A stretch of 64,000 nt of DNA from Kalaharituber pfeilii (Eukaryota; Ascomycota; Pezizomycetes; Pezizales; Pezizaceae): assembly GCA_015179045.1 (NCBI GenBank), contig WHUZ01000040.1:1-64000 (forward strand). Reading direction: 5' to 3'. This document shows positions 31,950 through 41,701 of this stretch, in pieces. The position numbers and the translations under genes were made by a program. The notes under the pieces were generated by a model. It ran no database searches, was not told the DNA's origin, and saw only the letters and a program-made list of their open reading frames with translations. Position 1 is the stretch's first letter. Each line of letters starts with the position of its first letter.

Positions 31950-33030
31950 GACCAACTATTAAGATATATCTGCTGTCAAGATCAACCTTTTAGTAACTGT
32001 ACTTTTGTTGGCATAGAAGACTTCCGACAGGTAGCATCTGTTATTCGAGGAAGTGGTTTATCAAGTATTATAGAATCGAGTATTAGATCTTCCTTTCTAT
32101 AGCAATATTTTCATATTCTCCATCTTACAGCACCTATTCGTGATGCTGAAGACCTAGTTTATTCACAATAGGTAGATCAAGTTAGAGATGGAGACTTACA
32201 GACTATCAATACCAACTTAATATTGATTATTTTCATTTTTTTCTTTCATATAAAGACGTTATAGAATTTTTATTTCCAATATCAGTACTATTAAATCCAG
32301 TCAAAGCAATAATACGATGTTTTCTAAGTCCTTACTACTAATTAGTACAGAAATTTAATGATATAATGATCTACAAACTACCTAGTAAAACATGTAAGTA
32401 TAACTATATCTAAAATTCATACTTTACACTAATAAAGTATATAAGATACCTATCACAGCTATGATCGGGTTAAAGAGGAGCCTGATATAACTAAAAAAAA
32501 TTCTACTATACCGGCTGAAACGACATTAGAGTATCTAGCTCTATTAAACGATCCTGGTATCCCTTCTTATACTTTATACCTCAAACCTATGATGGTATGT
32601 AGCTTAGCTCACAACTTATCACTAGAAAAAGGATTAGTAAAAAATGCTCATATTATAATCCAAAGTTGCCAGCAACATACTATTACAGTACGTTTATTAT
32701 CTTCCGAATCAATTTCACCAGCAGATATAGTATTACCCCGAATTACCTTTATTTTTACTCTAAAATTCAGTTCCTAGAGCATTGAATGATGCCAGTTTCC
32801 TCTTCGGTCTGCATATGCCACAACGTTTAATAGCTATCAAGGATTGACACTAGATCGAGTAGTTCTTGATTTGATAGTACCAGTGTTTTCACATGAACAA
32901 TTATATACCAGTGTTTTCCGAGTCCGAAAACAAGAAGATATAGCTATATTTAAAAAACAAACAACATTAGCCCAATGTTACTTCTATAAATCCATATACT
33001 ACTACTAATATTGTGTACCAACCTTTGATA
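31950..33030 (+). pseudogene. Helitron helicase C-terminal part, decayed
   Basis: Fragments in several frames with many stops: DFRQVASVIRGSGLSSIIES near 32020, then ETTLEYLALLNDPGIPSYTL near 32520, LSLEKGLVKNAHIIIQSC near 32610, FTLKFSS near 32750, and YQGLTLDRVVLDL-like and VFSHEQLYTSVFRVRKQED-like pieces near 32830-32940. These correspond to Pif1-like helicase motifs downstream of Walker B (DFRQ, the D-NG-V region, SQG-T-D, VA-SR). They follow in order from the pieces at 26406-29221. AT-rich decay is heavy. 33038-33064 is an A run. Confidence 0.7.
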
Positions 33031-33065
33031 CAAAATCTACTCTAAAAAAAAAAAAAAAAAAAAAG

Positions 33066-33520
33066 TAAAATAAATTTAATCTTCATCTTTATCTTCACCA
33101 CTATCATTAATCATATCTAAACTTTCCTGTACTAATAGCTTTTTCTTCCTTATATCGTTTCCATATTGAAGCTAGCCTCTTTGATATACCAAATCCCATA
33201 ATTGTCTACATAACATTAGTATTTTTTTGGCATCAATGATGTTCCATGGTAATCTTTAGGCCGAAATACCCCCACATGTATCAGCAGCCTGCTTCACACA
33301 GATATCATACTATGATAAATAAAAATTTCCCCCCAAATTCCTTCTCTTCTATATTTCCATTTCGACCTGTAGTCCATAATGACAGATACTTTCGTTGCAT
33401 TTATTTCACAATGTTATATAGCGAACATAATTTGTAGTCGTTTGTCCTGACGGAGGTGCAAGAGGTTGCTGAGAAAATGTATGGGTGAAACCATCAAGAG
33501 AGACAGAAAATATAGGAGGA
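33066..33520. other. No clear gene; possible acidic frame on minus strand
   Basis: A minus-strand frame ending DMINDSGEDKDED at about 33087 has a stop within it. It could be the tail of a decayed transposon protein. Nothing else is recognisable. Confidence 0.35.
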
Positions 33521-33524
33521 GTTA

Positions 33525-34466
33525 TCAGGGTAATGCATGCGCGGAATACCAGTTTCCTGTAAGGAATTCCTCAAAATCCGAAATAATAGATTCAGGTAGC
33601 TTCTCACACATGAGATTCCAGAAAATCACAAAAGCAGCTAACACCTGCTGGTAGTGCTCCCTTTTATCGCTATCTGAATATTTGGCCTGAAGATTTTTCA
33701 CCCAATCAAAAGACTGGTTTCGAAAGATTTCCAGCTGTATAACCCTGGAGAACCATTTTTCCGGGATCATCTAGCTATATAAATATATATATATATTAGT
33801 ACCAGTAAATAACAAATTATATATATATATATATACACTTACCCGCCCCGATGTCCCAACTTCTGTAGCCTTCGCAGCAATATTATCCACCCATCCAGCA
33901 AGCTGCGATCCGCCAAAACTTCTTAGCACTACCAGTACTATTTCTTGGGTATCCATATCATAAACCACTACATTATCAATAGTATTAACTACTAGCTGTA
34001 GCCGGTCCATCCCCACTGGATAGTGCTTATGCCGCCCATCAGCAAGAGTATAATTTTCCATATAGTGTGCCCAATCCGTAAAAGTAGTAGAGGTTTCGGC
34101 AACCCAGGTATTAGTAGCAGGATAGGGTACTACTAGCCGCTTCAAATAATACGAAGCTACTGTAGTAGAAGTAGTTCTACTACCAATACCTGCACTCTTC
34201 AGTACCTCCCTTCGGTGCATGCGCTTTTTGCCCTTCAATTTTTTCATCATAGTAACAAAATCTTTCGCAGCACTATACTGCAAAGGAATACCACCCTTCT
34301 GCAAATATGTAAAAAGGTCCCGCCGGTACCTCTGAACATCCTGCCCACAGAAAAAATTCTGCAAAGCCTTGCATAGCACCCTATCGGCAGCATCAAATGT
34401 ATACCCAGTAATACTAGGTACCTCCCACTGCTCCAAGAAATTCTCTATAGATAATCCACTAGACAT
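33525..34466 (-). CDS. Hypothetical two-exon protein, about 289 aa
   Basis: Exon 1 runs 34466-33843 (208 codons from MSSGLSIENFLEQWEVPS). A 72-bp intron (33842-33771) has GTAAGT, a TACTAAT branch point and an AG just before ATG ATC CCG. Exon 2 runs 33770-33525 in the same phase (MIPEKWFSRVIQLEIF to GNWYSAHALP). The spliced frame has no stops. The region VVYDMDTQEIVLVVLRSFGG looks like a beta-rich segment, and DWVKNLQAKYSDSDKREHYQ is helical. I do not recognise the family. In a transposon-dense region it may be an accessory protein of an unrecognised element. No terminal repeats were found around it. An alternative acceptor 4 bp upstream would break the frame. Confidence 0.6.
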
Positions 34467-36030
34467 AGTGTACTACTACTATCAAGCACGGTAATCCAGT
34501 ACGTATAGTAGTAGCCAGTAGTATCCAAGCCCCTAGGGCACTCTCCGAGGTTGGCACCCTCCGAGCTTGGTATGAGACTAGGTAGACAGGTAGAGGTGCA
34601 GCAATAGGATGGCATGCACCGAAAAAAAAATTCAAAGAGCAGTAGCTAGCACGGACACTACGCCAATACAGACCGGCCGGAGGCCGCTCCCTCGCTTGTA
34701 TTTATATATAAGATAGTTACTTAGTAATCTCCTAACCCTCATTCTTGAAATACGCTTTGGCTAGCTTAGAAGGGTATAGGTTAGTTCAAAAGTGCCCAAC
34801 CCCCTCCCAGCAGTCGCTTCAGCAGCCACTCCACGGGTTCACCGCAACCGTAGGGCGGGCGGTCGGTGGATGCACGCGCGCATACGCAATGCGCATATGC
34901 GACGCAAGCGATATGCGAGCCGACGGGGGTAGGCGGCGTCGCAGTCGCATAAATGAGTGCTATATGAGCTACGCAGAGCACTAGCGAGCAGCGCTAGTCA
35001 AGTGTCTTTTTGGCCTGGCGGACGGTTAACTCTCTGCGTTTACCGGATCCGTTACACCCACCACCCCTCCGATCGTCTTCCCACTCCCCCTCCCCACCGC
35101 CTCTCCAGCGGCCCCTGCGCCAGTTGCCGTCAAGCCGCGTGTCATCTCCTGCGCAAGCAGATTAAAAGCAGCACAGTGCTTCCCGGAATGTGCAGCGGTA
35201 CTCTCATCCTTGTTCCATCTTGTGTTCTTTCCACCCCTCTCCACCGGTGGGGGCTACTATTCCATCTGCCTCGTAGCTAGTAGTTACAACCTGCGACGTA
35301 ATTTACCAACTACCACTCCCTAGCGGTGACTGTGAAATTTGCACAGGAGAACCCTGCGGAGCTTGAATAAAAGTGCCCAACGCGAGACCGGAACGACTCC
35401 GACATCCCCTCCCTTGCCTCCTCAACCTCCACTTTTTTTGGGGGGTGGAGGGGTGGGAAGCCACGTAACCCCGCATAAAGGCGGGGACCCATCCACCCGA
35501 GTTAGGTTAGGAAACTATATAGTATTCACTGTACTCGAGCACACACACACTCTGCACCCCGAATGCACCCAGCATGCCCCCGGGCGCTTCAGCGAAGAAT
35601 CCCAAATCGAAGCCAGCGAGTCATTCCTCGACCGGATTCGACCCCACCTCCACTCCGTCTGCAACCAGACTACACTCCGTCCTGCTTTCATCCCTTCAAC
35701 TTTGAGACCTTCTCCCCATCCTATTCGTCCGCTTAGGCCACTCTAGCTCACTGCGCCTGAGGTTAGTGCTCCACTCCCCTCCCGGCTAGGTGCTGCGAAC
35801 CTCCTTCTCTCTGCGGACATTTCCCTCCACATGCTCCCCCTTTCCTACTTCGGAACTAGCCATAGTTGGTATCGACCCCCCTACCCCACTTCACAACCTT
35901 CCCTCTCAAAGCTGCTCTTTTCTCCTTCCTCCTCTTCCTCACTAACGCTTGTTGCAGGCTGCTCTCTGTGGCCTGCTGATCGTCTGTTGCGCACTCGCCC
36001 CCTTCTTTCGCTTTCGCGTCAGCTTTCTCA
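34467..36030. other. GC-rich stretch, no gene supported
   Basis: Contains palindrome-like ACGCAATGCGCATATGCGAC at about 34882, a repeated ATAAAAGTGCCCAAC-like block (34786 and 35367), and a LINE B-like CCACGTAACCCCGCATAAAG at about 35461. Frames on the plus strand are Ser/Pro-rich and lack domains. A possible LINE ORF1 remnant (SFLDRIRPHLHSVCNQ) lies near 35620. Confidence 0.4.
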
Positions 36031-36040
36031 ATCCCCTCAA

Positions 36041-36120
36041 TACAGTCAAACCTCTCATATTAGACCTCGTCATATTGGATAACCAGTCTTATAGGAATCA
36101 ATAGGATCAACTTTGCCGGC
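36041..36120 (+). mobile_element. Possible pogo-like terminus
   Basis: TACAGTCAAACCTCTCATAT followed by TAGACCTCGTCATATTGGAT resembles the inverted-repeat start of many pogo/Tigger-type elements next to a TA. I did not find the matching right end, so it may be a fragment. Confidence 0.35.
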
Positions 36121-36429
36121 CCGAGCCAATTCGGCCCGTGAGGATCATTGGATACTTTGTCTTTTTGGATACAACCCGCCGGTCCCGGCCTTATACAGCA
36201 TCACAGGTTCGACTATACCCACGTGCGCCTTCACCCATGCTGGCCTCCAACCCCAGCATTCCTCAGCCTCCTCTCCGCTATCAGTTCTACCACCCGGGCC
36301 AGGTCTGACACCCAAACTTCAAGTAGCCTTTCTGCCTTGAGCAATCTTTGCCCGCCACTCTTCCTTATTGGGGGAGCTGGGCATGGATTAATTATGCGAG
36401 AGGCGCGCCGTCAGAATACAAATTAAGGG

Positions 36430-37400
36430 AGCTCGAGAAGTGGTAGTGGCAGTACACGATAGCCCGGGCCATCACCGAAGGCCTAGCCAACTTGGAGTCA
36501 GTCTACACATTCACGGCAGGCGAAGCTACCCAGGACGAAGCCAGATCGCTGAGGTTCCAACACGAACAGCCACTCCTCAAAGACGAGGACGTCCAATACC
36601 TCAAGGGCCCGTTAGGGTGGAGGAACCCCCTACCACTAGCGGTCATTGATAGACTGGGTCTAAGGGGATTTTTTTTTTTTTTTTTTGATTTCATTACTCG
36701 CATGCCGCCCTATGGGCTATGGCGAGGGTTTTATTAAAAGAAATAGAAAAAATAACGATTAGATACATGATGCACGCGGTTCACATGGTATTGCGGGGGG
36801 AGCGGTCAGCAGTCTGAATCATCTCCGTCCTCTTTCAGTCTCGTACTGGCTCACCTTGAGCCATCTCCCTCCGAGTCGCACCTTGTCCATGTCTTGTTTT
36901 TCCTCCAAGTAAACCACTATGGAGCTTGTCTTTTTTCCCTCTCCGACGAGTATGTCTTTTCTCCTCAACCATCGGATCCCGATAATCTCCTTCATGTCTT
37001 TGTTGTCCTTAGACAGCCATCTTCTAACATCTCCTAATTCCCTTCTCAAGGCGATGCCGTGGACGACTATGCCGGCTTTGTTGTAAGGAGCTGGTTTCGT
37101 CGAGGGTTTTCTGGTGGCGTTTTTTGGGGTGCTTCGGGGTGGGGTCTAAGGGTAGAAAGGAACGAATGGGAAAGAAAATGGAGGAGGAAGTAGACCAGGG
37201 GTGGAAGGCGACTTACACAGATGGCAGCAGGATCAAAAGGAAAACCGGGGCAGGTCTGTGGAGAGACAGGCCAACTTCAATCCACCTGGGAACTAAAGCT
37301 ACGGTGAACGACGCAGAGCTAGTCTCCATGACCAAGGCACTGGAAACCGGAGAGGAGGAGATCCTGTTGATAACTGACTCGAGTGTCAGGGGAAAGGTGG
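36430..37400 (+). pseudogene. LINE ORF2 fragment (pre-RNase H and RNase H), split by a LINE A derivative
   Basis: Before the insertion: AITEGLANLESVYTF and WRNPLPLAVIDRLGL. After it, on the same strand: KATYTDGSRIKRKTGAGLW (RNase H first Asp), ATVNDAELVSMTKALE (Glu) and EILLITDSS (second Asp). This is a Tad-type LINE RNase H of a family different from the 7.1-kb LINE. Frames shift near the junction, and the piece ends in a short repeat zone (GGTGGCATACTGG / GGTTGCATACTGG, 37395-37490). A related stretch lies at 57480-57600. Confidence 0.72.
36667..37141 (-). mobile_element. LINE A derivative: longer ORF1 fragment joined to 3' tail
   Basis: T run, family A hairpin (CATTACTCGCATGCCGCC), 3' UTR, then on the minus strand an ORF1-like frame ending RWLKVSQYETERGRR and containing IIGIRWLRRK and SSIVVYLEEK. 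The 11-bp duplication GGGTCTAAGGG is at 36656-36666 and 37142-37152. It reaches about 150 bp further into ORF1 than the copy at 26903, but is likewise followed at once by the 3' UTR. Confidence 0.88.
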
Positions 37401-37907
37401 CATACTGGGAAGGGTACCGGAGGAGTAGGGTACCAGGAAAGGTTGCATACTGGATTGGGTGCATACTGGGGGAGGGCACCGAATGAGGAAGGAACGCGGC
37501 AGGGTAGCCGGGAAGGGGTTTCTCTCGTGTTTGGCACTTCTTCCCTCCTGGCCTTGCTGGACGAGGATACACCTGATAATACAACATCTCGTCTTTCGTT
37601 GTGGCTGCTGTGTAAAGTGACCCACAATATCGAGAGCTGCTATTCAGAATCTGAAAACCGTATTCGGGGGCCGCCCAACACCTGCAGGAGCGGCATCCCT
37701 CGTACAGAAAGCCTGGGAACACAGGACCAGGAGAGGAGGATTGTCAGGGTGACCAAACAAAGTATCAACGATGCCATGATGATGATGACAGATGACGCAT
37801 GGTAATGATGCCATTCATAGGTATCCATGATGCCATGATGATGAGAGAGAAGCTTGCTAATTAGCACTTGATTTTAAATAGAATAATACAATAACCGACC
37901 CGCTGGA

Positions 37908-37938
<31 letters not shown>

Positions 37939-38094
37939 ATAACCCCGCTTGTAGCACGTGGCCATGGCAGGGTCCCTGGGCAAGCCCTCATAGCCCGGAG
38001 ACAGGCTAAACTAACTCTCTACGTACATGGCCCCCACGCGCCGTCGCCCCCGCTCTCCTAGCTTCTAGAACTTGACCCCGCATTCTCCTACCTT

Positions 38095-41000
38095 CTAGAA
38101 CTTGACCCCAGCGAAGAAATTCTCCAAAACGTCATACTCCTCCCCATTCTCCGCCTTTCTCTTCCAATTCTTCTGGTTTCTGCATCGGAAAGCGAGGTGC
38201 TCCCCGGTTTGCACCTCCCCGCACCTGCACTTCTCCGACTCAGCCGCCCCTATCCTCTTCAACCACACTGCACACCTCCCTCTCTCCAGGCGCAAGGCAG
38301 TGAAATTGGATACTGCTATCCTATTCCACTCCATGACCTTTCCTCCTCCAAAGCCCTCCACTTCTCTCTTCTCCTTCCTCCACGCCTTCACCCTCTGGCG
38401 CACCCCACTTCCGGTGGCCACCTCCTTCCCCTGCATCACCGTCCCCTTCTTCGCCCACTCATCCGCCTTCTCATTGCCTGCGATTCCGATGTGAGCTTTT
38501 ACCCACAACAGTTTCGCATCCCCCCCCTTCCTCTTTCTTCTCGCCACTGCATTCACCACCCTTCTCACATCCTCCGTCTTTCCCTTTCCCTCCTTGCCTG
38601 CCTTCTGAATCGCCATGACAGCAGCTTCAGAGTCTAAGCAAACCAGGACCGGTACCTCCTCCGGTACACCCTCCAGCGCCCTTGTCACCCCCCTCACCTC
38701 CCCGTCAAAAACCGTCGCCGTTCTCCCTACTACCTCCGCCACCACCGCTGATCTCCCCCACACCCCCGCCCCCACCTTGCTGTCCCCGACCTTACTACCA
38801 TCCGAGAAGAGAACCGCTCTCCCTCTTCCGGCCTCCTCAATCGAGGTCTCCCACTCCTCTCTCCCTCCCGTCTTTCGCCCCAGCCTCTCTGCAAACTCTA
38901 CTTCCACCTTCTCGCATTCTCCTCCCCACGAGATCTCTTCTTCCTCTCCGGCGAATCTTGCCCACTGGCCCTGCCAGCGGTCTAGCACTGCCTCGTACCC
39001 GTCTTCTTTCCCCAGTGCCCACTGCATCCCCCAGTCTCTCCAATTTCTCGCCTCCTCTTCTCTCTCCTCACTCCCCATCTTGAAGTCACCCGTGCAGAGC
39101 TCCGCTAGCTCTGACGGCGCCTCCACCTCCCGGACGATCGCTCTCGCTTGCGCGCCATCCAGGACTGTCTCCACGTCTTCCACTCCGCATACCGCATTCA
39201 CCCCTTCCACCCCGGCACCTCTCCCCCTCCAGCTGCTCTCTTCAAAACCTGCAGCTGTACTCGCTCCATCTCCTTCTTCCACTCCTTCTGGCCTCTCCAC
39301 CCGATCTCACTCCCCCACATCGCCACCGCCCTCACCATCCCTGTGTACGCCTGCCGCCAGCTCCGTGGTGACATCCCCCAATCCCGGTTGCCCAGTCCCG
39401 AGAGTGCCCCCGCCAGCCTCCTTGCCCTGCTCAGCCTATTTCGCCAATGCGCCCTGAAGGTCAGCTTCTCATCGAAAATGACTCCCAGCCACTTCAGCAT
39501 CTCCCCCTCCTTCTTCCACCTTTTCCCCACTCCGAAAGTTATCATCTCCCACTTCGACTCTTCTAGTGGGATTTGATCCTCTTCTGCCACCTCCACCATC
39601 ACCATCTTCACCTTCTCCCTGAGCCGCGCCATATCCCAATAGCCATGCCAGTCCAGGATTGTTGCCGCCAGGTCATCAACATACGATGGAACCTCCACCT
39701 CCGCCCCGGTTGCCACCCCCCTCAACCTCCTCTCCATCTTTTCTATGGTGGGTGCCATGAAGATCAGGAAAACAACAGGCGAGAGCGGCGATCCCTGTGG
39801 GACCCCCACATTCGACCTGCCCCTCCCCCTCTCCTTGCCGTCCCACCACACCTCAAATTCCCTCCCCCCATAAATTCCTCCATCCACTTCCGCTTCCTCT
39901 TCACCTCCTCACTCCCCCTCTCTTCTATCCTCCTCATCACCACCTCCCTCCTCACGATGTTAAAGCCTCCTTTAACATCCGCTGTCACCCACGCTGCTCT
40001 CCCCCCCCTGTGCAGACACCTCTGCACCTTGGTCACTGCCCTCGTCATCGCCTGGATCGCATTCCTTCCTTTCCGGGCTCCAAGCTGCAACCTGTGGAAG
40101 AGGCGGTCCTCCTTCTGAAGCCTACTGGCCATTATCTTCTCCCCGACCTTCCCGATACAGTTGATCAGGTTGATTGGCCTCCACGCTTTCGTGGTCTTAA
40201 TATCCTTGCCTGGCTTCGGAATCATGACCACCCGCATTTCTCTCCACTCCGCCGGAGTCCGGTTGCGCATCCAGTTTTCGGCGATCTCTCTCACCACCTC
40301 GTCCCCAATTGGTGTCTTCAGGGCTTCCTTGATCAAACGGTATCCGATTCCATCCGGTCCCGGAGCTGAGTTGTTCTTGGTCCCCCTGATTGCCGCCCTC
40401 ACCTCTTCCTCTACTTTCCTTCTCTCCTCCTCCCCGATTTCCTCCACCTGCGGCTCCTCTCTCCCTTCCATCCCCTCCTCTTCCTCCCTCCAGGAGAAGT
40501 TCCTCCTTACCAAGGCCTCCACCTTCTCCCTGTCCCCCTCCAGGTCCCTCCCCTCCTCATCCGCTAAAACCCCCATCTTCTCCTTCCATCCGAACGGGTC
40601 CTTCGCCACCCTCACCACTCTCCATGGGTCGCTGAACCCCTCCTCTTCCACAAAATCTCTCCAACACTTCTTCTTCTCCTCCCGGATCTTCCACTTCAAC
40701 TTCTGCACCGCCGCCTTCCACCCTCTCACCCTCTCACTGTCCGTCAACCTTGCCCTTGCGCCTACTCCGCCTCGCGCTAGCCTGTTGACCTCTTTTCTCA
40801 TCTCTTCAATCTCCTCCGTCCACCATCTCTTACTTCTCCCCCCAATTCTCACCTCCTTCTCGAGTGTCTTCTTCCACCTTTTCAACCTCTCATATGCCGT
40901 CCCCTCCCCCACCCTCTCTAGCCACTCCTTCTTCTCCTCCTCCCCCACTTCCCACCCCACCCCTCCACCTCCTCTTCCACCCTGTCCCAGTCTATTCGGA

Positions 41001-41701
41001 CGACTCGTTGCTCCTCTCGCTCTCCCCCTTCCGCTTCCAGGCTCACCACTATCGCCGAATGGTCCGACCCCATGTCCCACAGCTCTACTCCTCTCACCTC
41101 TACCCCCCTCACCATACCAAATCTATTCTCGACTCTCTTACCACCCCCTCTATCTCTCTTCTCCAAGTCCCCACTCTCTCTCCCTCCAGTCGAAAACCTG
41201 CCCCCTCCATCATTTCTCTCAGAATCTTCCCTCTCCCGTTCTCTCCTATCCCTTCCAGACCCCACATCGGGCTGTGTGCGTTCCAGTCCCCCATGAGTAC
41301 GCACTTCCCTTCTACTCCCACCACCTCCTCCAGCCATCCTCGAAACTCCTCCTCCCTCCAATCCCCCTCCACATACACCCCCCCCACTGTGACCTCTCCC
41401 ACTCTGCCCCATACCAGATTCGCCCCCCCCCGCTTCTCCCCCTTCCCTTCTCCTCTTCCCCACCCAACAATCCTCGTCTCCTCCCCCACCTCCCCCCGCC
41501 TCCTCAGTCCCTGGATGTGACCCTGTCTTCCACCCCCCTTCCTCCCTCCTCTTTCCACACTTCTGCCTCGAAGCCCAGGTCCCACCCCTCCTTAAAGATA
41601 TTCTCTCTCCATACATGTCCTACCACTGACGACCCCCCGACGTTTAGGTACCCCACCTTCACCATAAGGCTCTTGGTACCCCGCTGCTCTCTGCCTCCCA
41701 T
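38095..41701 (-). pseudogene. LINE B ORF2: AP endonuclease, reverse transcriptase, RNase H (several frameshifts)
   Basis: Endonuclease start VKVGYLNVGGSSVVGHVW (about 41670) and CVLMGDWNAHSPMWG (about 41300), then MGSDHSAIVVSLE (about 41060). The reverse transcriptase frame 41080-39764 has SAPGPDGIGYRLIK, VVMIPKPGKDIKTTKAWRPI and AAWVTADVKGGFN. After a shift near 39850, NVGVPQGSPLSPVVFL and VEVPSYVDDLAATI (the catalytic Asp pair) follow, then KWLGVIFDEKLTF. After a shift near 39250, frame 39300-38095 has RNase H motifs LFSDGSK, VFDGEVRGVTRAL, CLDSEAAVMAI and WVKAHIGIAGNEKADEWA, and ends with CRCGEVQTGEHLAFRC. All catalytic residues I can check are present. At least three or four frameshifts (near 41530, 41100, 39850 and 39250) make this copy non-coding unless they are assembly errors. 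Confidence 0.9.
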
